A DNA stretch of 64,000 nt from Haliclona indistincta (Eukaryota > Porifera > Demospongiae > Haplosclerida > Chalinidae). Each line of letters begins with the position of its first letter. Positions within the stretch are counted from its first letter, which is position 1. The notes below the pieces were generated by a model. The model saw only the letters and a list, made by a program, of their open reading frames with translations, did no database searches and was not told the origin of the DNA. Shown in pieces: positions 12,569 through 24,588 of the stretch. The DNA lies in contig OZ024785.1 in the NCBI GenBank assembly GCA_964017065.1, positions 3,491,142-3,555,141 of the forward strand. The letters are read 5' to 3'. The translations under genes were made by a program, and so were the position numbers.

Positions 12569-15150
12569 ATGTACATGAGCACGGCGTTCCTCTGCTTTTT
12601 GATCGTGAGTACAATTACTAGTTCATCAGCTGCAGGTAATAATTACCAGTTTTGGAGTGTGATAGTAAAGACTTAGTGTATTCTCTATCACTCACAGAGG
12701 GTCCAGTGTCAGTGAGTGCACTGGTTGGAGAGAATGCTCTGTTCCACTGTAATGGTAGTGGTATCGCTATAGCTTGGATAGTGGATGGATCTTTAGCAAC
12801 TGACTCTATCGTTGTGGATCGAGGAATCACTCCTGATTCTCCAACGACATCATCAGGCACAGTACAGTCCACTCTCACTGTACCAGCAACACTAGTGAAC
12901 AATGGCACTACTGTACAGTGTGTGATCTATCCTGGTGAGGTGACCAGCAACAATGCTACACTGACTGTTCTTCCTGGTGAGCTGTGCTGGATACCATGAT
13001 AGTATGACACTTTGATTTGACTTTGATACACTTTGATACCATGATAGTCTACTTTGATTTGACTCATACTGCACGTTGTTGTACAGGTATTGGTCCAGTT
13101 GTCAATGTGAGGTTCACTGATTCATTCAGTGCTGTACTGTGGGATCCTCCAGCAACTGCTGGTGTACTCAGTGGTCTCTCCTATATAGTGATTGTGATGA
13201 ACAACAACACTGGTCAAGTGATTGTCAGTGACACTACCACCAACACCAACTATCTATTGCCACAACTCCCGTCATGTCAGTACTACACAGCTAATGTGAC
13301 AGCATTCTCATCTCAGCATCGCAGTGAGAGTGTAGTTATCGGACAAAGCCAAGGAGGTAAGTTGATTCAGGAGTACTTAATTCGGTTGATACTAGCGTTC
13401 TCTAGAAATCTTTATTTTAACATCAAGTCAAGATATTGATGTTACTCGTAAAGACAATACTTCCATCAAGTTGTCACTTCATCTTAACTTGGAGGTAACG
13501 GCTACGGTAGTGTGTGTAGTTCATTATAATGTTAAAACAGATTTTGGATGGTTTACCTTGTCTTGGTCAGATGCTAAAATTTCAAACGTATCCACGAGAT
13601 GATGTATCTAATATCGCTGACCATTCTGAGGTGTTGATTTCTGGGAGAGGAGATCATGTATATCCTATCATTGTTACTGAGAGTAAACAGCTATGCACTG
13701 CTGCCATCAGTCTTATTGCAAATGAGGCTGTGATCAAGGTGTTGAATCTAAATTTCAGTGAGTCTCTTCAGTGTGATACTAATAGAACTATTGATATTCA
13801 TGCAGGTACATTTGATGTTCAAAGCTGCAACATAACCACACGATCTGCTGATCAAAGCTCTATAATGGTGGAGTGTAGATTTGCTGTTAATGCAACTGCA
13901 CTTTCAGGAATTGTTGTGATAAAGGATGAACACGATCAATCAATTAAAGAAAAGTAATTGAACATTAAGCATGGAAACAATATGAAATCAGTGAATATTA
14001 CAGATCTACCAACAGGAAACTACAGTGTGTCTGTGTATGACAATATTGAGGATAATCAACCTGCATATCAACATCCTGAGTTTTTGAATATTGTTGCACA
14101 TAGTCCAACACCTACTCCATCAACTACTGTTGTTACCCGTGCGCAGTATGCGCCAGGGTTATGTGTTTGTGTCCGTCTATATGTGTGGAAAAAACACGCT
14201 TGTTTACGTCTCACCGCTCGAAATTCGCCACAAAAGTGCACTTTGCAACTTCCTCACTGAATTTATAGTCCTATGAAGACGTTTTCTGTGCTGGCAAGCC
14301 TTGCTCGAGCGGCTAATCCATGGCTTTCTAAAGCTACGTGTGCTTGTAAGAGCACTTTACGGTATTGTGGGTGTGTCACCCTACCTCCTATCCAGATCGA
14401 TGTCCTCACTCAGTCTCACGTGTACCATACGCAGAGTCCAGCCCAGTATCTGTCTTTCTTGAGATAGGCCAAGCACCTGTTAGTGCATATAGGCGGTAGC
14501 TCTGGAGCTGTCTACGGACTAGCTGTAACGTGAGTGTTCACTGTTGCAGTAAATTAATGCTGTAGTCGTGTTATTTAGCTCAGCGCACGGGTATGTGTTC
14601 ATTGGAACTCTAGTTCATACAGGTGCAACTGATGTTGCATTGTGTAATGCTGTTTATATTACTATGATCTCTCTTTTAGAAACAGCTATTGCTGAAAGTT
14701 CACTTGTGCATGGTACAGTACACAATAGTTCTTCTCCTGGTCCTACCATGACTATGACCATAACACGGAGTATGTTTATAAGTAAAGCATATGATTATAA
14801 CTTTCTTTCATGTTATTGCTGTTTTTGTTTATAGATGAAAGTTTTCCTTCTATCGCCATAGCTGCTATTGCTACTGTGCTTAGTCTAATACTGCTACTAA
14901 TTGGGATCATTACTATAGTGTGTGCAGCAGTTATTATGAATAAAAATAAAAACAGAGGTATTAGAATATTTTGTTTCAAATTTAGACTCATTGTTTTCCA
15001 CTAGGTGTTATTGATCATGTTCCTGTTGATGATAATCCTGCTTACGTCACAATGAAGAGGATCACCTTGAACAAGAACACTGCTTATGAGACTGTTAATA
15101 TAAATGAGACTCTCAATACGAGTTCAGTTTATGAGATAAGAGACTGTTAA
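12569..15150 (+). pseudogene. Receptor R4: Ig/FN3-like receptor with nonsense codon and insertion
   Basis: Exons: signal 12569-12635, Ig 12698-12976, FN3-1 13087-13356, FN3-2 13406-13494 and 13541-13757, beta module from 13806, stalk about 14682-14769, helix about 14835-14956 (LSLILLLIGIITIVCAAVIM) and tail about 15005-15150. The Ig acceptor used by the paralogues (CTAG|CACTCACAG) reads CTATCACTCACAG here, so the only usable AG is 9 nt downstream; the frame is kept with three residues lost. An in-frame TAA (13955-13957) interrupts the beta module, whose frame then continues. A 458-bp insertion removes the end of that exon. The tail keeps NPAYVTM and TAYETV. Judged a pseudogene; a secreted Ig-FN3 product is still conceivable. 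Confidence 0.72.
14135..14592. mobile_element. 458-bp insertion with short inverted ends in R4
   Basis: It starts ACCCGTGCGCAG and ends CAGCGCACGGGT. It lies where the paralogues have the end of the beta-module exon and its donor. I found no clear target duplication, so the exact limits are tentative. Confidence 0.5.
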
Positions 15151-16843
15151 CATGAACCATAAGAAAAACTAATTTCATTCTGGGTTCTTATGAAAGGGGC
15201 ATGTTAAGTTATAGTTCCGTGGAATAATCACATCATCACAATTATCAAAGCTTGATTGAAGATCTATTTCTCCATGAATCAGCACCTACTTGCACAATAA
15301 TAAGGAGCCACTCGTCTCCTATTAATAGCTTAATCACAGCAGCTAATCACTCCTTGATACAGTAAAATTACAGTAAACATGTAACTACATCTCAACCATG
15401 CCCAGTAATTTGAAATCAACCTGCACCAGCTGTGAAAATTTTTATTCAGATAGCTTCATCAAATCAGAGATAATATATACTACGTAACCGGGATAAGAAA
15501 CTCTATTTAAGCGAATGAAACAACCCGCGTTATAAACGTGATACGTCACTTGACGTCTCAAAATGTCTACTTCATGTAAGCAGAGTTAGCAGACTTACAT
15601 CATCAGCTATTGCTGGACCTAGACGAGCTGGAAAGTGACACTGCCTGTACGTGGAAGCCATTCGACAACTTCTTTGTCTGGACAAAGAAGTTGTCGAATG
15701 GCTAATACGTTCGACGGCAGAAGCTAGTCGAACGTATGAGGCGACCCGGTATGAGCAGATGCTAGACTCCGTCAAGCGACTTAGGCGATCTGTAACTTCC
15801 AAGCTGGATAAGCCTTACCACGAGTTCTCTGTTGGCAAAGGCTTTGAAACATGCATGTGCTAGCTTGACTTTAAAATTGCTACATTATTATAATTAATTA
15901 TTGTAAATATATTATATATTATTATTGCTGTGAAATTGCTATACTACTGAGTCACTGGGAGGGATAGACTGTGATGGAGCTGGCTTCTGCTGAACATGTG
16001 ACTTCCTTTTGAGCCCAAGTTTGCCTTTACTTCTTCCTTCCAAGACTTGCCACGCCTACAAAATGGGAGAACAATACAAATTACATGATACTTTCAGTGG
16101 GTATAGCTCTTTTAGATACTATTGCAGTTCAAATTTTACGAAGTATAACAACATTCCAACATACACTCTACTTACCTACAGCCATATGCATACTCATACT
16201 GTAAGCTTGTAAGAGAAAACGTGTCAAAACTATATGCACCATATGACACGAGAGACAGAAACAATTTGCTTTTTGCTCGCCGTAAACGGCGAATAGGAAC
16301 ATAAAACCTTAACTAAACAACACACCGACACATTCACATTGAATAAGTACTGGCGCTAGCCAAGCAAACCCAAACACTTCGAAGTAAACGTGTCTAAAAG
16401 TGTACAGGCAATACAAACAGGCTTACCTCTGTTGAAGATCCGTTTCACAATCGGGTATTTCCATTGCTACTGCCAGTAAACACCGACATCGTGAAAGAAT
16501 AACCCTTGAGAAGTAGGAAGGAAGTCGGTTTACAGAAAAGACGAGACGCGGAAAGTTGCTACAGAGCGAGTTTCTCTGTCAAGTGTGAGTCGCCGAGCTG
16601 TTAATGAGCATAACGCGGGCTGTTTCAGACTGATGACGTCACGTAATACATTTTGATATGGTACCGTAAATGAGTTGCACAAACTTGTGTCATTTGTCTG
16701 ATTAGACAGTTTCACAAACAACACCGAAGATAAATCTACATCTGTGTAAGCAACTACATCAATAGGCAACGATCAATACCTAGAGTGTGTGCGTGTGTCA
16801 CTGTGTGGGTGAGTGGAAATGATAAATTTTATCTTTCTAACAG
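15151..16843. other. Spacer after R4 with a hairpin-containing open frame
   Basis: About 15400-15470 is a decayed copy of type C tail sequence (compare 7400-7470). At 15651-15863 there is a 70-codon open frame (MEAIRQLLCLDKEVVEWL...) with no family I recognise. It contains a 22-bp perfect inverted repeat (15657-15678 with 15681-15702) and a second 10-bp one just after it. The rest shows nothing coding. Confidence 0.4.
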
Positions 16844-17058
16844 AAGGATATACCACCATCTGATCCAGCTGAAGAGGTGAGGCTTTGCATCAATAACAAC
16901 ACTACTTTGTACATGTGATGTTACAGTCTTGATTTATTGTGCTGCTGTATAATAGTAATATTCCTCTTCTACATGTTCAGGATGAAGAGTCTTATCTTAC
17001 TATTATGGGAAAGGAAGTGTCTAAGAAATCCAAGACTCAACCATATTTTGTCAAATAG
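16844..17058 (+). pseudogene. Orphan type C tail exons
   Basis: A 33-nt exon (KDIPPSDPAEE, 16844-16876) with a good acceptor and donor is followed by the terminal exon 16981-17058 (DEESYLTIMGKEVSKK...PYFVK-stop). Both are intact and near-identical to 48562-48594 and 48699-48776, but no upstream tail exons or helix accompany them. Confidence 0.6.
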
Positions 17059-17247
17059 AATTTTTCAAAATAGAATTTACCATAATACATGTACAGGATT
17101 TATATATTGTTATCAACCAGATATTAACATAGCTCATGATCTATGGTTCATGCATGACATCTACAGTTAGCTCAATATGTAGGAGGATAAGGGACAAGCT
17201 CCTCCTCTGTGTTTGTACATGTATGCATTTTTCTTGAATTTGCGACA

Positions 17248-17375
17248 ATGTACACAGTGTTTCTCTGCTTCTTGTTGGTGAGTACAACTACTAGCCATAG
17301 TTCAGCTGCTGGTAATTATTATAGTAATGGAGCGAGATAAGGTCTTGTACTGAATTTCTTTCTCTAGCACTCACA
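17248..17375 (+). pseudogene. Orphan signal-peptide exon and stump of an Ig exon
   Basis: 17248-17311 encodes MYTVFLCFLLVS... ending in a phase-1 donor, as in R8. The next exon begins at 17368 with CACTCACA and then leaves homology after 8 bases. It is a receptor start truncated by inserted sequence. The block from the type C terminal exon to this point is a duplicate of 8041-8480 and 48600-49060. Confidence 0.65.
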
Positions 17376-17515
17376 CTTGATGACTCGACGTACTATGCAC
17401 AGTTGATTTTAACACACCCATTGAAATGTAGTCTTGTACTCATGAAGATATTGATATGAGCTAATTTTTTGAGAAAGACGAGTTCATTGTGAACGCAACG
17501 AGACATTTCCCATAT

Positions 17516-17700
17516 AGGGAGGCACGGTAGTGCCTCCCTATGTAGGGTTGAACGAGAAAACAAGATGGCGGCTACATACAATGTATTAGCGTTCAAACGC
17601 TGATATTTTGCCTGGTCATGAATTGTATACGTCAAAAGACACTTAAATCTGCTCTAGGCGTGGTTACCTTACTTTTACAAACGGCGCGCCATATTCTCAC
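17516..17700. mobile_element. Hairpin-ended repeat family, copy 1
   Basis: It begins with the perfect hairpin AGGGAGGCAC-GGTA-GTGCCTCCCT, followed by AACAAGATGGCGGCTAC and TTAGCGTTCAAACGC. The same head recurs at 21074, and its continuation at 24142. The right end is not resolved. Confidence 0.5.
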
Positions 17701-17992
17701 GGCAGGTTTGCTAATCTCATGGTTTCAGCATGCACAATGGCGAACGTGCCTGACAGCTCGTGTGGTCTGGGATCAAATATTTATTGGGAAATAATGAGAT
17801 TCACAATCTTTAATGATCGTGAATGCAATTAATATTAATTAACTCCAGGTGCCCATTGACGACGAGCTACTGACAGGACTGATTTTGTTGAGGAAGGTGC
17901 CGTTCGTTTGAAAAGGCAGACGAAACTGAAAAAATCTCAAGAAGCACTAATACATGTAGTTATATTCTGGAGTCCCTACATAACATGCAGGC

Positions 17993-20781
17993 ATGAAATC
18001 GGCAATCGTGATTCTTTTTATATGGATGACATGTATAAATGCTGGTAAGCGTTAGTACTAGCTGTCAATAATAAGATTATAACACATCAAACACGTATCA
18101 GAAGGTCCGGTGTCATTGACTACCCTGGGAGGAACGAATGCTCAGTTTCATTGTAATGGAAGTGGTACTGTTCTAGCATGGGAAGTAGATGGATTAGCAG
18201 TGAATCGCCCAAACATTGTGGATCGAGGAATAACTGATTATACAGTATCATCATCAGGCACAGTACAGTCCACTCTCACTGTACCAGCAACACTAGTGAA
18301 CAATGGCTCTACTGTACGATGCTTTATTGGTTCATCATTGTTCAATTTGACATTAATCGGCACCTCCTCTACTCTCACTGTATTACCAGGTTTAGTATAA
18401 TTATGTTACTAAAATGCACATTAAAGGTTACTATGAGTCTACAGGTATTGGTCCGGTCGTCAATGTGAGGTTCAGCGTGTCATTCAACAGTCTATTGTGG
18501 GATCCTCCAGCAACTGCTGGTGTACTCAGTGGTCTCTCCTATATAGTGATTGTGATGAACAACAACACTGGTCAAGTGATTGTCAATGTCACTACCACCA
18601 ACACCAACTATGCACTACCTGCTGGTCTCAATGTGCCGTGTCAGTACTACACAGCTAATGTGACAGCATTCTCATCTCAACATCTTAGCGAGAGTGTGGT
18701 TACTGGACAGAGAGTACCAGGAGGTGAGTGAAAAAGGTTTGCTCAAATTCATGACATCATCTTAAATAATTATATAGAGTACTATGATTTGGCAAGGGTT
18801 TCAAAAATTGGGGTAGCCAGCCTTGGCACTACTCTAACTGCTATTACTTTTACTATCAATGTGGAACAGGTAACTACTCAATAATAGTGTTATTAGCAGT
18901 TTTAATAAGATTTAGTTATTACACTCTCATGAGGACAATAACCAACATTATTGACAGCAGGAAAGTCGAATTGCCGAGTAAGAGTAATGGTCGAGGCTGC
19001 AGCACAAGACTGTTCGAGGGTAACTCGACTTTCCCAATGTCAATAATGTCGGTTATGCCTGAGCAGTGTAGTGTAAATGAACTGGTTATAGTCCATCGTA
19101 CAAGGCGCAACTGGGATCCAGGACACTCTTCACCACGGCCCAACGTATAGTGGCTGCTGTGTGTATGAAACAGCCACTGTTGATTCCTGTGTTGAGTTCA
19201 CATTCAGTGACGTTCATGCCTCAACTGGAATGAAATGAACACTGATTCCAGTAAACCAACCTAAAGAAGGACATTAATAGCCCTCTTCGTCATCATTGTT
19301 AACAATAATTATTGTTATTCCGTAGGGGACTGCTCAAGTTTGTCCTGATCAAGATCTGTTGTCTGTTACATATCCAATATTAAACACTGACAATAGATCT
19401 AGAGTCGCTCATGATGAAATGCCTCTAGCAACTGCTGGTGAAGTGAACTACACATTCATTGTTGAAAGTGGATATCACTTAGCATGTGATATTAAGATCA
19501 TGGCTGATTATATGTCTGTAGTTGACATCATGACTGTGTTTTTCAGTAAGTCATGACTAGTTGATGTTGTGTAGTGTTTAATCTGCTCATACTGTGACAG
19601 GTTCCTATAATGTTCAAGACTGTGATGTATCCAGTGACCAGCACACTAGCTCCATACTAGTGGAGTGTACATTTGCCATCAATTCAGCAGCACCAGGGAT
19701 TGTAGTGATACAAGATGACCAGAGTCAATATACCATCAACAAGACACTGCAGAGACTGCTGCAGGATAGTGATAAAAGATCTGTCAACATTACTGGTCTA
19801 CCAGCAGGAGAGTATAGTGTGAGAGTATACGACAACAGTCCAGCTACTGACAACACTAGTGCTGCGTATCAGCATTCACAGTTAGTACACATTATGGAAC
19901 TACCTTCATCTAGTCTATCATCATCTGCAGTTAATATTGCAGGTACATTCAGGGTTTGGGTTAGTATCCCTTGGGACTTTCCCTCCTAGCTTAATAACTT
20001 GTCTGTGTGCAGCTGAGTGTATGGTTATTTTAGTGTTTATACTATCTCCTCTAGAAACATCCATTGCTGTGAGCATGTCAGAGCATGCATACCACTGTAT
20101 ACAACAGTGTCTCTCCTACTACAACGGCTGTTGTAACTATAGTTTCAGGTATGTATGGTACTGTCAGATTGTATGATGAGTAATTCCTTACAGCTATGTC
20201 TACCACTGCCACCATCATTGGTACCATTGTTCCTGCTTTCATCATTGTGATTATTACTACTTTATCAATTATACTTGTCATCATTTCTTTCATGCTACAT
20301 AAACACAAGAGGATTAAGCTAGGTAATGATTGATCTGTTAGATTCATCATACTTTAGGGCTTTATTTATAAAACTCTTAGTTCCTATTGATACAGTGTAT
20401 CAGCAAAAGAGTGAGAACAAGTTAGTTAATATCATAATGATAAGTATGTGATGTGTTAATTGTCTCTATCTGTAGTTATATTGACAGATATGAGTTCACA
20501 GTAAGTGTTGTATCATTATTCAATTCACCTTTATGCCATATCAAATGCCTGACCTTGGGTGTTTATTATGAATGTATTTGTTAAATCCATGGTATTGATA
20601 ACAGTTCATGATTATTATTATATTTATGCTTATCACTACATGTTGTGTATATTCACTATTTTCTCAGCCTGATGAACCAGTAGTGTTTACCACACCCTCT
20701 ACTATTGCATCAGACAGTACTGCAGTAGATAATCATGATATGGAAGCAAGGAGTGAATACCTACCTACTCAGAAACCAACT
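17993..20781 (+). pseudogene. Receptor R5: Ig/FN3-like receptor, frameshifted stalk, 3' end lost
   Basis: Exons: signal 17993-18044, Ig 18102-18389 (FHC, AWEVDG, VRC), FN3-1 18445-18723, FN3-2 18778-18869 and 19326-19545, beta module 19601-19942, stalk 20055-20148, helix 20194-20322, short tail exons near 20395 and 20477, and a Pro/Ser tail exon 20668-20781 (SEYLPT). The stalk exon is 94 nt; a multiple of three is needed, as in R2 and R7, so the helix falls out of frame. The last exon has a good donor, but what follows is transposon sequence and no terminal exon is found before 41 kb. The Ig and FN3 sequences group with R7 and R4 (IGPVVNVRF) rather than with R2 and R8 (IGQVRNVRF). Probably inactive; a secreted form is possible. 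Confidence 0.65.
18936..19052. repeat. Fold-back repeat in R5 intron
   Basis: Arms ATAACCAACATTATTGACA... and ...TGTCAATAATGTCGGTTAT enclose about 45 bases. It lies in the enlarged FN3-2 intron of R5 and gives overlapping open frames on both strands that are artefacts of symmetry. Confidence 0.6.
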
Positions 20782-21449
20782 GTGAGTAGTGCTAACAACA
20801 ATACCGTATAGCGGGAAATTTTTGCGGGAGAATTTTTTTGCAAATAGAGCATTTCGCGAATAATATTTTCACGAATCAGCGCTATTGGGCCTATCTTTGT
20901 CAACTAAAACAAGACATTCACGGATAAAATGTTTGTGAATAGCCTTTTTTCGCAAAAGTTTGGTGTCGCTTACTAAACAAATGCTTTTTAATAAGGCCAT
21001 AATTTGCATGGTAATGGTAGTTATAGTTATGATAGTTGATCTTTTACATACACCATTACAAAATAATTGTATTAGGGAGGCACGGTAGTGCCTCCCTATG
21101 TAGGGATGGACAAGAAAACAAAATGGCGGCTACGTACATGTATAGAGGGTTTTCACGGCGTTTCGTAATTGTAAATTAGCTTGGTTTTGTCGTGGTTACG
21201 TAGGACAGCGGCCATTTTGGTGACCTGAGCGCGTGTTGTCAGAGGAGGTTGGCCACGCGTCATCGATCATCATTTCTACGTATGCAATGCGTAGGCCGAG
21301 TTCATGTGACCGCACAGGCCGGACGTAATTCCAACATGAATAACTTAAATTAATAGACTTTTTCGAACCTTTTCCAACCTCATGAATTTATTCATATTAT
21401 ATGAATTTGCTGATTTGCAACTGTTTGCAAGCGTTCAAGAAGTTGTTAA

Positions 21450-22048
21450 CCCTTTAGGGCCTATAGCGGATTTAGCCGTCATAATTGACTCCACCTACTG
21501 TAGACGTCATAAATAGTGTGAAAAGTGCTCTAGAAAGGTCAAATAAAGTTTAATTGCAAAAGCTAACTTTACCTGAAAAAACCCACTGTTTTTCGCCGCG
21601 CCCTACCCACTAAAATATATAGAACGGGGGGGATTTTTAAAGGGGGGTGTCCCCCCTTTAACCCGGGGTTCGAAGGGGCGGAGCCCCTCGCCGCTTTCGG
21701 CATTTTTGGGGCTTCAGGATGCCTGGAAATGCATACTTGGGCATAGAATATGGTCTAAACTATGCTGTTTGCTCACCTGGACACCACCAGGTTTTTGTAT
21801 CAGTCACCAGGGCTAAACGAAGACCAAAATTGGCTGAAAAATGACGAGGTCGCAGCACTTAAGCGGCTTCAGTTCCGAATTGGGAGTGGCCAACTCAGAG
21901 TTTAGTACATGGTCGTAAACTTTGACATGCCAGGAAAAACAGTGCTAGTTTGGAACAGCTAGCGTACTGCATGTTGTAGAAATCGCAAGACAAACTGTCA
22001 GTTTAGAACAAGCCGAATTTTCGTCAAAATAATTCAGTCACTAAAGAG
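21450..22048. mobile_element. TTAA-flanked MITE (piggyBac-like), copy 1
   Basis: It is flanked by TTAA (21446-21449, 22049-22052). The ends are CCCTTTAGGGC and GTCACTAAAGAG, inverted with mismatches. TTAA duplication and a CCCTTT-type terminus are characteristic of piggyBac. A near-identical copy lies at 28729-29317, directly against the reverse-transcriptase frame. Confidence 0.65.
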
Positions 22049-22496
22049 TTAACCGACCAAAAGAAGGTCGTATTTCAGGAGGCTTGGCTCGGCTTGGCCG
22101 TTTTGGTTGCCACACTGTGAAACATTGGGAAGAAGCAGAAGATGGTCTACGGTGACCATGAGCGCCGAAGGAACGCTGTGAGCATTTGAAACAGCATTGG
22201 AGCTTGCCAAAATTATTGTAGGACCGCTTATAACAGTCGTACAGCATATTGAGCACAGCCTACCGCCAGTCAAGGCTACAGCATTCAATCACTGCTAGCA
22301 GCAGTTCTACATCACCCGTGGACAGCCTCGTGTACATTTGGTCTCCATTCGCACAGCACTGACTGTAGCTGGACTGCCAGCAGCGATGCTGCAGCATCGG
22401 TGGGCGGGGCTCTTTGCTATTTCAATGTCATGTGATCGTGCGTGTAAGTATGACGCGTGGCCAACCTCCTCTGGCGTGTTGTGATTGGTCAGTTGT

Positions 22497-24061
22497 TAGC
22501 CTCGTCCCCAGGCTCTCTGTTCCGTCAGAGAGCCTGGTCTCTAATCTCACGTGAGCGCACCCAAAAAAGTGCAAATATTAATGAGCGTGGGTGTAATAAA
22601 CCGCACGCCCACGATGCTTGATGTCGGTCTTACTAGTACTACAGTAGATTCAATGCCTAAAACGTGCGTGTGGCGTAGCTTTCCAAGTCTCTTTGTGCTG
22701 GACATCGGAAAAGCTTCCTTGATGAAGACTAGGTCATTGTACGTACGGTGAGGAAAGTGTAGCTCGATATCGTCCTTCAGCGTCTGGTACTTTACCCGTT
22801 TCGACGGAGTAGGAACATCCCCAGTAGCTGCTTCCTCATAGTGGCTCTTTAGCCATTTAGATTCATCTGACGGCTCCGCGGCCATCCCGAAAGTGATGCT
22901 ACAGTCCTTGATCGCCTCTGACAGCAAGACTGTGACCATAGATAATACAGTACAAGTGGATATGCAACGAGCGCGTATACGGGAAAATACACGGAGGCTG
23001 CTGAAGCAGTCACTGCAGCGGTACTCCCACGCCTCAGAGATTCACCTGTGAGATCTCGCGGGACTATTAGCGCCTTCACACTTGCGCCAGCCTAAGGGTC
23101 AACTTCAGTTTTATAGAGAAATCAAGTTCTTGGTGGAATTGTAGGACCCCAGGTGTCTTGTATACCGACTCCAGACACTCAGTACTGTCAAGCGCAGCAA
23201 ACTAGCGACAATTCGTTGCTCGAGTACAGTGCAACGGCTTGCTACAGTGGTTTTAATCCAAGGACAAACTGTTCTTGCTTCTTTTTAGACTATACTAGTC
23301 GTACTGAACATGTCTGGAGCGTTCTTGTTGGATATTTGAAACTGGAGTTAGTTGTTGTAACTAACTGGCTGCATTTTAAGACTTCCTGTGTTGTATTTTT
23401 GCAGCTAGAGCCAGAATGCTGGTATGCAGCTCTGGTTTACTTTTTAGACAGAAACTTGGCTATATTTTCTTCTAGGTGAAGACTGATGATATTATCCAGG
23501 AATTCAGCTCTTTGTACAACTAACTGGGGTGTTTAAAAACACACTGAGCTTCTGAGCAAGCCACAACACACAGTAAAGCACAGCAACAATTCCATCCTTT
23601 ATACCAAAGTTATTCACAATACTAAGGATTCACTGTGCATAAACAATATGGTGCATCTATAGAATAGATTTGCTGGAATATCAAAGCATTCTCTTCCTTA
23701 ATAGTAGTAAAAACGCTGCGAGAAGCACTACTACTGTCTTGCACGGCTAGCTAGCTGAGTACACGCGCGCTCGCGCGCGTATTCATTTACGGAATTCAGT
23801 AGTTTAGATCCGTGTCATCCGCTGCAGTGATGTCTTCAGGCAATGTAGCGGTATGCGGACACGTTGCATATCCACTTGTACTGTATTATCTATGCTGTGA
23901 CGAACGCTACGCATGTGCGTGGGCAGGTTGGGTCGAGAGCGTTGATCGTGCCCACGCACACTAATCACCTGTCTACCACCTGTCTACCCCACGTGAGATT
24001 AGAGACCAGGCTCCCTGACGAAACAAAATTCCGAGAGGGGTGGAGCCTGGGGACGAGGCTA
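22497..24061. mobile_element. Element B, 9-bp TSD (Mutator-like by TSD length)
   Basis: The ends TAGCCTCGTCCCCAGGCT and their inverse, with further matches (CCTGGTCTCTAATCTCACGTG) inside, are flanked by the perfect 9-bp repeat GTCAGTTGT (22488-22496, 24062-24070). A second internal inverted match, TCCACTTGTACTGTATTATC, pairs about 22950 with 23880. It holds one minus-strand open frame described separately. Confidence 0.72.
22547..22939 (-). CDS. Hypothetical ORF in element B
   Basis: A 130-codon minus-strand frame. A more natural start is the internal Met beginning MAAEPSDESKWLKSHYEEA, after which the sequence is mildly charged (DDIELHFPHRTYND). I recognise no domain and no DDE triad. It may be the first exon of an element-encoded protein, or chance. 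Low confidence. Confidence 0.25.
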   Translation of the reverse strand: MVTVLLSEAIKDCSITFGMAAEPSDESKWLKSHYEEAATGDVPTPSKRVKYQTLKDDIELHFPHRTYNDLVFIKEAFPMSSTKRLGKLRHTHVLGIESTVVLVRPTSSIVGVRFITPTLINICTFLGALT

Positions 24062-24588
24062 GTCAGTTGTCACTCTAGGACACCAAAATGGCCGCCACTA
24101 GCGTCAAAACGTAAATTACGAAACGCCGTGAAAACCCTCTATTAGCGTTCAAACGCCGATATTTCACCTGGTGGTAAATTTTGTACCTCTAAAGACACTT
24201 AGATCTGCTCTCTGGCGTTGCCCCATCCTCACATAGTCATAACATTGCTCAAAATTGTCACCAAAGGGACGAACCTGGAAACGGTGAAAATCGAGTTTCG
24301 TCATCTTCGTTTTCTTCTTATTCTGATTCTTCTTTCTTTCTTCAGCGCGCCTAGCGCCTTTATGCGAGCAGTGCCGAGACCAAAACACCTACGAACAGTC
24401 GTGAAATTCTCCTGGCAGGTGCCTTTTGAACTTTGTTTTTAGCGAAACGGCGATATAAATTTCGCAATCTCTCGATCGTGACCCATTGTCAGCTAAGTGT
24501 TAGACGCCATTATAGTGATTGCGCGATACGCACGTGACCAAGCTGTGGCTAACGCACGTGACCAAGTACAGTAAAAGTAGTTATGGTG

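Larger units (their letters stand above)
21143..24141. mobile_element. TIR element A inserted in the hairpin-ended repeat
   Basis: Imperfect inverted ends of about 90 bp start TAGAGGGTTTTCACGGCG and reach GGCCATTTTGGTG. The target site is TA-rich. It carries a TTAA-flanked MITE (21450-22048) and element B (22497-24061). The outer parts again match each other in inverted orientation (GGAGGTTGGCCACGCGTCAT near 21244 against 22450). Confidence 0.6.
21074..24440. mobile_element. Hairpin-ended repeat family, copy 2, split by a 3-kb insertion
   Basis: The head 21074-21142 (same hairpin as 17516, then AAATGGCGGCTACGTACATG) is separated from its continuation (24142 onward, TTAGCGTTCAAACGCCGATA) by another element. 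In copy 1 the two pieces are contiguous at about 17584. The tail contains a CTT-rich tract (24300-24345) also seen near 57640. The right end is approximate. Confidence 0.55.

Noticed and set aside
14888..15150. Canonical ITAM (YxxL/I-x6-8-YxxL/I) in type A tails
   Set aside because: The +3 residues are Val or Met rather than Leu/Ile, so only ITAM-like spacing is claimed.
18887..19150. Overlapping frames on both strands in R5 intron
   Set aside because: Symmetry of the fold-back at 18936-19052.
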